Shown here in pieces: positions 55,066 to 64,000 of a DNA stretch of 64,000 nucleotides. The stretch comes from Cricetomys ansorgei (lineage: Eukaryota > Chordata > Mammalia > Rodentia > Nesomyidae): contig JAMJFZ010000239.1 of assembly GCA_026225945.1 (NCBI GenBank), forward strand, positions 25,011,501 to 25,075,500, in the 5' to 3' direction. Within the stretch, counting starts at the first letter, position 1; each line of letters opens with the position of its first letter. The notes beneath the pieces were generated by a model. That model did not search any database. It saw only the letters and a program-made list of their open reading frames with translations, and was not told where the DNA came from. A program made the position numbers and the translations under genes.

Positions 55066-57939
55066 CTTGTGCATGACAAGATAGTTTTTGAAAATAAAGT
55101 CAGAAAGATTTTAGTTTTTCTTCGTGGATACTAGGCTTTGATGCTGTCTCCAAGCAGTCTAGGAAAACACTTTAGGGCTGAGCTATATATATTCCCTGCT
55201 CTCTTAAAATTTTATTTTCAGACAAAGACTCACTGTGAATTACAGGCAGAGTCTTGACCTTGAGGCTCTAGCCTCATCCCCTTAGGCAGGTAAGGTTGGA
55301 GTCCTGCTCCGCCGGACCTGGTGTGTTTTACTTTCCTTGAAGCTGATTCAAGATCATTAGAATTCCTCATAAGATTGACAATGCGGCATAATCCTATGTG
55401 CCCTCAAAACAGAGGATAATTGGAACATGTAATAATCACCTACTACAAAAACAGTTTACAAATTAAGCATTTATCCTTTTCTCCCAAATGGTATCCATGT
55501 AGCCCTGACTGTGTTGAACATTCTTGACCTCTTGATCTAACTCTTCCAAGCCCTAACATTCTAGAACTTGTAGAAATCTGAGTTACTTTCTTAGATTTAT
55601 ATGAAATTCTATGGTGACTTAAAAAAATTGTTATACTTCTATTTCCTTTCTAGGGAAACTACTTCAACTAACAATGCCAAACATCTTCTCTGACCTCTTA
55701 GTAATAGGAGTATCGTTGAATAGAGTCTATTTTATAGAAGAGAATCAAAGGCGCTTCTTACATTATAGAAATATCTGAGCAGCCCGTGGGGAATCATCAT
55801 TGGGCTGTCACAGGAGAGGAGAGCTTTGGAGACCCACCCACCTAATCTCAGCTTCTCTCTCACTCTGCCCTCCCTCTATTTCCCACCACCTAATCTCCCA
55901 TTTTTAGCTGATTGCTCCAGAGCGGAGCTCTTGTTGAAAGATCTTGATTTTACTGTAGAAAATAATTACTCATGCCCTTCTCTTATTGCTGAATGCGCCT
56001 AAACACACATCGATTAAAATGCTTCTGCAGTTACCCGTTCCATTTTTGCTTTAAAAATAGCTGTGTTTGGAAACAGCAATAATGGCAGGGGGAAAATCTA
56101 TCTATAAACAGAGCCAAAGTCAATCTCTGAAGTCGGCTTTTTTCCAAAGGATACTACACAACTCTATTTCAGGAATCTGAGTTGAGAATTATGGCTTTAT
56201 TGAGGAAATTAAAGTGGGTCTACGCTACAAGTCTCTCTCCTCTCCCTCTCCTGTCTCACATTAACTTAGTCTGGGCATCTCTGACAAGCCTCAGCTTCAG
56301 TTTATGATTTCCTCATGTTGCATTCTTCTTGATCCTTAGTAAGCCCAGCTATGAGTTTTATATAGATGCTTGTTCGTTGGCTTATAACACACAACAAGTC
56401 AAGTTTTCTTTGTTACTCTGCTGCTCTGCTAAGAGTTTTCTTTAATATGGTTTGCCGTATTATTGACAGTGAAAATCTCTTCTCTTTTCTTAATTGTTTC
56501 TGCAGCAATTCATGCATTGCTACAGTGACAGCATGTAAGCTTAGGGTCTTTCAGAGGACATTAGACCACGATGGCTCCTTACTTGTTATTGGGATTAAAG
56601 AATTCATCAAAGAGGTTTCACATTGTGGTCAGCCTCCTTTCATTATATCATTCCAATATGAAAATACAGGCAAAAAGTTTTCATCAGAACTGGCACTAGC
56701 ACCCTGACCTTGGACTTTCCAACCTAGAAAACTGGGAGAAAGAAATAGATTTTTGATCTTATGAATCAGACTGAGGTATTCTGTTGCAGAAATACAGAGC
56801 AGAGAGTCTTCTACCTTCAAAGTGACATATTATCAGTGATACCGTATTTTCCTTCATTTAAAAAAGTCTTATAAATAGAGCCATGGAATGATGGCTAATA
56901 TCTGTGCTTTAACTCTCCTCATGAGCATGTCACAAGCATTGTAAAGTTAAAATAAAATTTTGAGTATGTATCTTTACACGTTATTTTAAGATGTCAAAAA
57001 AATTCTAGACCTCTTTAGGTATTCCAAAGTGATCAGGTAAAGCTTTGAATAGTCACAAAGAGCTGGCTTGTTTATGTTACTATCAAGCCAAGGCACAGTC
57101 TGTGTGGCCTACTTACTGTCTGGATGGTGAATGTTACACATTACTCCCAGGTACCCAATGTTACTCATTGACTCATCGCTGGAGGGATGTATCATTAGAA
57201 AAGTGTTCATATGCAAGAAGTACTGAAAAAAAATCATTGGGGGCTGTGGGAAAGCATTTTTATGCCAGCATGAATGTAGAATTCTTTTTGTTCTTGGTAA
57301 GTAGCGTTTTAAGTTCCCCAGAATGTCTTCTTAACTGGCAGAAACAAATGTGCCTAGGCATTGTGGAAAGTAATTAAGAAATTCTGTAAAAGCATGTAGA
57401 ATGAATAGATAATGTTCATACCATTAAAAAAGCCTCTTGATTAAAGAGAATTCTTATCACAGCTATGAATAACTATAAATTATAGATCAACACCCTTAAT
57501 CTCAAATATAATTGAACTATAATAAAAGTAGGGATAGCTGAGATAAGTTAGGTGAGACTTAATAGACTAAATAAACAATAGGAATCTAAATAAAATTTAT
57601 GAGATGACTATAGTACTAAACAATTAAAATCTGAAGAGAAAAATGGACGCTGAAGGAGCTAAGACTATAAAAGAGCAGCATAAGTATTGTCAGTTATAAT
57701 TATAAGACAAAGATTTATATGGGTAAACATTTCATATATTATCATGGAGTGTTTGTGCTACCACAAAATGAAGGAAATATTAAAATAAGTTTGTTGGTGG
57801 GGGAATGAAATGAAAGCAAAGTTGCTGAGTGAAGAAGGAAGGCAATGGAGTATATTCAAGATTACAAGCCAGGTTTCTATTCGGAATGCATTTAATAAAG
57901 ATACCCCAATTTTACTAAGTAAAATTGTTTCATCTGTGG
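55066..57939. other. 2.9 kb of mostly unique-looking DNA, no recognised gene
   Basis: Around 55215-55290 weak B1-like words occur ('agacaaagactcactgtgaa') but are too degraded to list. 55880-56165 is repeat-free and balanced in composition ('ttttagctgattgctccaga', 'aacacacatcgattaaaatg'), so it is a candidate for conserved non-coding DNA. Plus frames at 56366-56707 (113 codons) and 57045-57377 (110 codons) show no recognised domain and no convincing splice pair. Confidence 0.45.
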
Positions 57940-58095
57940 CTGAGGGTAAGGCTCAATTTATTCCAAGTTCTTGTTTAGCATTTCAGAGACTCTGGGTTGC
58001 ATACCAAGCACAGAAGAAAAAGAGGAGGCGGGAGGAAGAGGAGAGAGGAGAGAGGGAGAGAAGGAGAAGGAGAGAGGGAAAGAGGGAGGATAGAA
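57940..58095 (+). repeat. ID-like SINE with purine-rich (GA/GGA)n tail
   Basis: 'ggctgagggtaaggctcaat', 'ttcttgtttagcatttcaga' and 'gactctgggttgcataccaa' follow the ID element order (A-box-like, 'gcttgcctagcatg', B-box-like). 'gcacagaagaaaaagagg' then passes into an imperfect GGA/GAGA array to about 58090. The tail probably grew as a microsatellite. The plus frame 57810-58112 is an artefact of it. Confidence 0.7.
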
Positions 58096-58849
58096 AAGAA
58101 AAGGCTTTGTAGTGTCATTCAAACTGAATGTCAATTAGTGAATTCTTGGACAAAGTGAGATAGAAGTAGACATGGCTTAACTGTGTACCAGGAATCACTA
58201 AATTAGTGATTTAGGCAGAATGTAGGCAGAACTTACAAGCATGCCTAAAAACAAAATCCCATACCAGAACATGGTGTACAGAGGACACTGTAAGGAATAG
58301 ATGTGAATATAATCACTTCACCAAATTAAAGAGAATGCTCAGAGCTAAGAAGAGTATGGCAGAGGAGGAGCTAATATCATTTGGCTATTGAAAGTTAACC
58401 TAAGTGATGGCTAACATGAATAGCAAAAATAATGAGTCTTGTTTCAACCTTCAAGCAAAAGATCAAAGCTATCAAAGTAAAGAACTCTTTACAACAAAAA
58501 GATTGACAACAAATGTGAATTCTATTAAAGACTATGATTTGCAGAAGGGAGGGTTGCAGAGAGAATGAATGTACAGATGTTTATGATCTTAAATTAAATA
58601 TCTAGTTGGTGTTATTTTACAGAATATATACATTCAAACCAAAATGAAAACAAAAAAATCAATACACAAAGAGTTGAGTAACATCAAATATGAATTAGAA
58701 AAGAAAAAAGATCCTTGCACTTTCTCTTTTCCTGTTCTATGAACTTGATTTTCTCTTGGTTGTCCTGAGGCACTCTCTACATACAAGAAGAACAGAATTT
58801 CTCACAGGAGAAATCAAGGAGTAACAATATATTCATGTTTTATTTCCAG
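58096..58849. other. No recognised feature
   Basis: Unique-looking AT-rich DNA up to the pyrimidine tract at about 58835-58849. Confidence 0.55.
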
Positions 58850-59184
58850 AGGGCAGATTTTCTTGGCAGATTTTCCCTACCCAGAATCCTTGTGGCTTCT
58901 TTGTACTGTTTAGCACATGAAAGTCCAAGGCTGCCGTGTCATGCTGCAGATTTAAATAGATTCTTAAGGAGGTTGCTAATCCTTAGCCTAGAACCTAGGA
59001 TACACAGACTCATGCTTCACAGCAGAAGGGTGACAGCACAAAGGAATCAAAGGCATAACTATGGCCCTGTTCATGTCACAAATCTTGTACTCCATCCCAG
59101 TCACATGACTGCCCCAGACCCAGCCTGCACTACCCACTGTGTGCCCAGACTCAGCTCAGGTCACAGATGCATTCACAGTCTCTG
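58850..59184 (+). CDS. Weak candidate exon, gene not identified
   Basis: An acceptor-like 'catgttttatttccag' ends at 58849, and a near-consensus donor 'ctg/gtgagt' lies at 59185. The 335 bp between them are open in one frame, and the first in-frame stop (tga) falls inside the donor. The deduced peptide is rich in Leu, Arg, His and Ser with no domain I recognise, and has the look of fortuitous translation. Exon length is not a multiple of three. No known repeat overlaps it until an L1 begins near 59275. It might be a non-coding RNA exon or chance. Confidence 0.18.
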
Positions 59185-59274
59185 GTGAGTTGCCCTAGAT
59201 CTATGTACTCACTGCTCTCCCACACGCATGTTGTCCAAAGTATCCACCGTGCCACCTGCTCTCTGGGTGCAAGA

Positions 59275-60270
59275 AAGGACATTCTGGATATGATTCCATT
59301 AACTCCAGGATTAAGTTCAACATTGACAAATGACACCTCTCTAGAGCAAATAAAACAATTGAAGAGGTGGCCCAAAGCATGGGAGATAATCTTTGTTAGT
59401 TATATATCTAATAGGAGATTAATATCTAAAATATACAGAGTTAAAAAAAATGAAGAAAACAAATGAACCAATTAAAAAATAAGCAATGGATTTGAACCGA
59501 AGGTTCTCAAAAGAAATAAAAACAGCCAGGAAATGGCTTAAAAAGAGTTCAATATCCTTAGAAAATACAAATCAAAACGACTTTGAAATTTTAATCATAG
59601 TCCATCAAAATAGCTAAGATCAAGAAATCAACTTAAAACAAATACTGGAGAGGATGGTAGTGAAAGGAAACTCTGGGTTAATGGGATTACGAATTGGTGA
59701 AGCCACACTGGAAATCAGTATGGAAAATTCTCCAAACTGAGAAATTAGATCTACCATAAGACCCAGCTATATCACTCCCTCAAAGAGTTGACATCCTACT
59801 ACAGAAAATGTAACTCAGTCATGTTTGTTGTTCCTTCCTTCCCAAAAACTAGAAAAACATAAGCAGCTTAGATGTCAATCCACTGATGAATGGATAACAA
59901 AACTGTGGTACATGTGAGGTAACAGATCCAGAAAGACAAATGCAATGTGATCTCTCTTGCTTGTGGATCCTAAATCTGAATCCTTCGATTTGAATTCATG
60001 ACCTGGAGTAATTGCAGAGGCAAGAAGGTAGAAAGGGATAATGTGACCAGGGAGAGTGAAGATCATAGAGAATGAGAAAGTAGGACAATGGTTCCATAAA
60101 ACAGGAAAGGGGATAGTAGGCCATATATACGTGTGTGTGTGTGTGTGTGCGTGTGTGTGTAATGCAAAAGACTTAAGGAACCACAGAGGGAAGTAGAGGT
60201 AGGAGGAATCGGAGGTGGTAGAGAAAGGGGTAGAAATTGTGTAAATACAAATAACTCATTTATAAAATGC
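59275..60270 (+). repeat. 5'-truncated L1: ORF2 C-terminal part and 3' UTR
   Basis: 'cattctggatatgattccat' (59280) and 'ctaataggagattaatatct' (59408) lie in ORF2. 'ttctcaaaagaaataaaaac' (59503), 'gccacactggaaatcagtat' (59702), 'ccactgatgaatggataaca' (59880) and 'ttgcttgtggatcctaaatc' (59958) continue to the ORF2 end. The 3' UTR then ends near 'ttgtgtaaatacaaat' (60237). A TG microsatellite interrupts the UTR at 60128-60161. Frames are disrupted. Confidence 0.85.
60128..60161. repeat. (TG)n microsatellite
   Basis: 'acgtgtgtgtgtgtgtgtgt' followed by 'gcgtgtgtgtgt', within the L1 3' UTR. Confidence 0.93.
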
Positions 60271-60277
60271 TTAAAAT

Positions 60278-60452
60278 AAGAATTTCAGCTAAGTGTGGTG
60301 GTGCACATCTTTAACCCCAGCACTTGGGAAACAAAGCAGATGGTTCTGTGACTTCCAGGCCAGCCTGGTCTACACAGTGAGTTCCAAGACAGCCAGAGCT
60401 CCATACTAAAACCCTGTCTCAAAATCAAACCAAAATAAGGAAGAAAGAATTT
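60278..60452 (+). repeat. B1 SINE with 8-bp target-site duplication
   Basis: Body 60286-60444: 'taagtgtggtggtgcacatc', 'tttaaccccagcacttggga', 'ttccaggccagcctggtcta', 'cacagtgagttccaagacag', 'aaaccctgtctcaaaatc'. Flanking direct repeats 'aagaattt' lie at 60278-60285 and 60445-60452. It has inserted just after the L1 3' end. Confidence 0.92.
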
Positions 60453-61030
60453 GTAATTAATAATTTGCAGATGACAGCTAAAGAGAAAACTGTGAGGTTA
60501 GCATTCTGTCCTTACTGTGCACATACACATACATGCAGGTGCATCTGTGCACACGTACACACCTGCCAATGAATTCACACATACATACACAAGAAAAAAA
60601 AACTGTTTTTATAGTTCTCCAAAAAAGTACTTAGAATTGTGAATTTGTTTTAACCAATGTATTTCACAGTGTCTTCAACATCAAACTGAGAATACAGGGA
60701 TGCAAAATGATGGAGCTAGACCCAGAACATTTTGCAGTCGCTAGCTCAGCTTCCTTTCAAGGCAGCAAGTACAAGTGACAAGTGCTCTCAAGAACAAGCA
60801 AGTACCCCAGAGCCAGTACCCCAGAGCACTGCTAAGGCCAGCTGGTGATTTTAGTAAATACATTAAAGAAGAATAGTCATCATTAAAGGACAATTATTTT
60901 TCGACAATTCTGAAGACTGGGTCTTCAGGGCCTTATGCAAATTAGGTAGGCACTCTGTCTAAGTCTCCAACCTTAAAGGGTGTCTATTGTTGGTGGCTTT
61001 CTAAAATGGATTTCCCTTCATTTTCTCTAT
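60453..61030. other. No recognised gene; CA-rich patch and small tandem
   Basis: CA-rich interrupted sequence at about 60520-60600. 'agtaccccagagc' occurs twice in tandem at about 60802-60829. Otherwise unique-looking. Confidence 0.55.
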
Positions 61031-61239
61031 CTCTAAATCAGCAATTCTCAACCTGTAGGTTGTGACTTTTGGGGGTCAAAAGACCCATTCACAGGGTCAC
61101 CTAAGACGATTTGTATATCATACATTAATTTACAATGCATAACAGTAGCAGAGTTACAGTCATGAAGTATCAACAAGAACAATTTTGTGATTAGGGGTCA
61201 CCACCAAATGAGGGAAGGTTGAGAACCATTGATCTAAAT
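61031..61239 (+). mobile_element. URR1-like non-autonomous hAT transposon with target-site duplication
   Basis: A 193-bp element (61039-61231) begins 'cagcaattctcaacctgta' and ends 'ggaaggttgagaaccattg', near-perfect terminal inverted repeats. Inside are 'gggggtcaaaagacccattc', 'acaatgcataacagtagcag' and 'aggggtcaccacca', the usual order of this rodent hAT family. The 8-bp flanks 'ctctaaat' (61031-61038) and 'atctaaat' (61232-61239) differ at one base, matching the 8-bp duplication of hAT transposases. No coding capacity; it depended on a transposase supplied in trans. Confidence 0.92.
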
Positions 61240-63924
61240 GAGCATTTAACATAACTTTTGGAAATTTTCTACAAACTTATTTAAAGTTCTATACATTTTA
61301 ATGTTATTTTACTCTGGTATATCTTTAAGTCTCATCATTTCTACTGGCTGAGGATGACCCCAGTTCATTAACGGTTTGTTTTGAGAATGATCCTAACTTG
61401 GATGTTTCCTAATGCCCGGAGTCTGCCTTTCTCTATTACATCAGTCGTCAAATTTAAATTTTAGACTTTGGATTTTCTTGCCTGAAAAGAGGCAGACTGA
61501 AAAAAAAAATGGGAAGAAGAAGGCGAGGTGTGTTGATCCCTAATTTTCTTTCCTTATGCTTTTGCCCCAAGAGGTCACTAGGTGCCATGTGGATAAAGAA
61601 AAAGAATATGTACCAAAGAACACCATGGACCATCACATGGGTCCCAGCATTGACAGCTCTCTCTGGGGTCACAAATTATACAGAGCACCCCATTGGCTCT
61701 TGTGTCTCCATGCCAGCTAACAAACTGAGGGAGAGGCAGAGAAGACTGATCTAAAAAGAGACTGGTAATATTATCGCCTGTGAAAACATTCAGCTGTGCT
61801 AGGTTCTAAGTTTTATTTCCTCCCATCATGAAATCCAAGTTAGTTTAAGCAGAAAGTAAATAAATTACACTTGGCTTTGCACAGTAGAGTACAGTATGAG
61901 TTAAGTTTTATGAACCAGGCATAATTATGATTAAACCTATGAAAAGATGTCATCCACTTCAAGATGTATGATTTTAAAAGGAGGCATCTGAGAATACTTG
62001 TTATCAAAACAATAACTTCCCAAAGATTTGCTTAGAGCACTTATCATCAGTTTCTTCAGGATTAATTTACATTACACTTTCAACCTGACATCTCGATGAT
62101 CCTTAAACAGCTTCAAATCATTCCTGCCTCCATGGTAAGTAGAAAAAAATTTGACACAAAATTAGGCAGAAAATATCTTGTTTTTGCTACTAAACAGTCG
62201 TTTTAATAAGAAAAGAAATACTTCTAATTTAGTTGGTAGTGTCTAAATTTTTAATCAGCTATACTTTTTTCATGTATTTAGATAAATTTTCACAAATAAT
62301 TTCTGAATAAGGAAATCAATAAAATTACATATAAAAACCTTTCTTTGGAGTGGTATCTCTGTGGATACATATTCATGAAAACAAACCCAACTGAGATTTT
62401 TCCATATTGGTGGTTTTGCTGTTTCCTTTCTACATTTTGTAGCATTGTTAAATAAAAAAGCAGGAGCTAAGTTCAGTTCTACTCCGCAGTGTAGACAAGT
62501 CTTTATCAAAGTGTGGATCAGTGCTCATCACCGGCTCAGACTGTGAAGTACATGCAGGCATCCTACCAGCTCTGTAGTGTGCTAGATTCACTCTCAGTAA
62601 TTAATTCTTCCCCTAGAATTTTCTTGCTTCCGGGAAACATCCAAGATTTTCAAGCTTTGCTAGGGAAGAAAGACGGTTTAGGGAAGAAAAAGCCTCCTCA
62701 ACTGCAGGGAGGAGTGAAAGGTAACCGGCTTAGATCAAAAGATGCTTTTCCACAATCAGAAGGGGCAGAGGGGGTAACCTATTGTGAGCTTTTGTGAACG
62801 TGTGAGGCTGCATGGCCTGCTGCTAACTTTCGGAGACAGGGCATGGTGTTCGGGCCTATGATTATCTTCTAAGTCACCTGTGACCTCCCATTTGAAGTCA
62901 TGTAATCAATCTCTCTACTATAGCGTCATCTCTACAAAGGGAAGGGTTTCTTGTTTTTTCATAAAAACTAACCCCCAGAATCAGCCCTGGATCCTATAGT
63001 TTATAAATTAGTATCTACCTTTTAGCTGTGTCTTTATTCTTAGAAGTTCATAATGAAGCAGAGTATTTGCATTGTTTTTCCAATACCTCAATGTCATTGG
63101 CCTACACTCTGTCTTCTATTTAATTATTTTGTCATCTTATAATTAGTAAATGACAAACTTATGAGTACCTTGATGGATGCAATAACTACCTTATATCTAA
63201 TCTCTTATTAAGAAATGAAATAAAATATCTTCTTAGAAAGCACTGAGTCAGAAAATGTTTGACTTATCAATGTATTAAAAGATCATCATGACTTCTATCT
63301 AAACTTTAAAAATAAATAACTGCCTACAGTGACGAAAACTTATAGCCACAATTGTACACACACAAAGCCATAATAGCTAGTATAGAAACAGACACATCAG
63401 TAAGGTTATAACATCCTGTTAATCCAAATCATAATGTAAGTGACTTGAAAATAAATGCAATACGAGAGTATTTTCATTACATGATTTTTTTCAGGTTTAT
63501 CATTAAAGCTAAGCAACATAAAATGAATTGTGATGCTACCTTTCTACACACAAAATCTTGTGGCTTTCTTAAAATTGTTTCAAAGGCAGGAGGGATATGT
63601 AGGAATTACTAAATAGGAAAAAAGAATCACTCTCCTCAGTGGATTAAATTAGTTGTTACATTAGTAAATTAATAAGTCAGACATAAATATTTTCCTGTCT
63701 TGATATTCCATAAATATCATATTATAAATTAAGCTTAAAAACATATATTTTTGCTACAGAAATTTCAGCATGAGCACAGAACTTTCCGGTGAGATTGACA
63801 ATTTTCTTGTCTTCCTGATTATACTCCATATGAAGGAAAGAAAGAAAATAGATTATTATTTAATTTTCATATTAAAATATATTGCACTTAAATAAATTAT
63901 TAATGTAACAATATTCCATTCCTG
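61240..63924. other. 2.7 kb with no recognised gene or repeat
   Basis: Unique-looking AT-rich DNA. Frames at 61454-61754 overlap on both strands; 62270-62509 (minus) and 62513-62797 (plus, 94 codons) have no recognised domain. 62030-62160 and 62780-62990 are relatively balanced in composition. Nothing supports a gene. Confidence 0.5.
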
Positions 63925-64000
63925 AGCGTGAAGGATTTAGTTCACTGGTAGAGTACTTGCTAGTGTGCACAAGGTTCTAGGAGGTTTAATGCCCAGAACC
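63925..64000 (+). repeat. ID-like SINE, cut by window end
   Basis: 'gaaggatttagttcactggt' (A-box region, cf. ggatttagctcagtggt), 'agagtacttgctagtgtgca', 'caaggttctaggaggtttaa' and 'tgcccagaacc' match the tRNA-Ala-derived ID/BC1 order. The tail lies outside the window. Confidence 0.8.

Noticed and set aside
55215..55290. B1-like words in antisense
   Set aside because: Too degraded to separate from chance by eye.
62090..62150. Possible exon end 'ccatg/gtaagtag' near 62131
   Set aside because: Good donor words, but no acceptor or long open frame pairs with it.

Overview
This window looks like nuclear DNA from a muroid rodent. The evidence is its interspersed repeats: B1 (7SL-derived) and B2 (tRNA-derived) SINEs, ID-like SINEs, several 5'-truncated L1 copies with rodent-type 3' UTRs, MaLR-type LTRs, a URR1-like hAT element, older MIR, MER5 and ancient L1 relics, and long CA/TG microsatellites. 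The sequence is AT-rich, CpG-poor and without a CpG island. I cannot name the species. The B1 copies read 'ggatctctgtgaatctgagg', which suits rat or cricetid rodents at least as well as house mouse, but that is only a hint.

No complete protein-coding gene, tRNA, rRNA, CRISPR array or bacterial-style operon is visible. Almost all short open frames are chance frames in AT-rich DNA, translated microsatellites, or frames inside transposon remnants. The window is therefore most likely gene desert or the inside of a very large intron. The best coding candidate is a 228-bp stretch at 20025-20252. It has a strong polypyrimidine tract and AG acceptor, an open frame throughout, a GT donor, the same phase at both ends and a local cluster of CpGs. 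A weaker exon-like stretch lies at 58850-59184. I recognise neither product.

Layout: 1-5 kb holds a MaLR LTR cut by the window edge, a CT-rich repeat and an ancient L1. 6.9-8.4 kb holds two closely similar L1 3' UTR segments 843 bp apart. 9.7-10.1 kb holds an unnamed repeat whose relative lies inverted at 48.1-48.5 kb. 14.8-18.4 kb holds L1, B2 and B1 pieces and a second CT-rich repeat. 20-23.4 kb holds the candidate exon, a MER5 relic and a 1.6-kb rodent repeat. 25-35.5 kb holds B2-class SINEs, two truncated L1s with target-site duplications, a MaLR LTR and long unique-looking DNA. 36-38 kb holds a rearranged minus-strand L1 that keeps an ORF1 C-terminal fragment. 42-48.9 kb is repeat-dense, with MIR, SINE fragments, a 2.6-kb minus-strand L1, a third CT-rich repeat and a MaLR LTR. 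50.4-55 kb holds two L1 3' ends in opposite orientation. 57.9-64 kb holds ID-like SINEs, an L1, a B1 and a hAT element with its target-site duplication.

Nothing here forms a pathway or system. The main points of interest are the exon candidate, the unnamed repeat families, the local L1 arrangements, and unique-looking stretches that could be conserved regulatory DNA. Repeat family names come from memory of consensus sequences and should be confirmed with a repeat-masking search.
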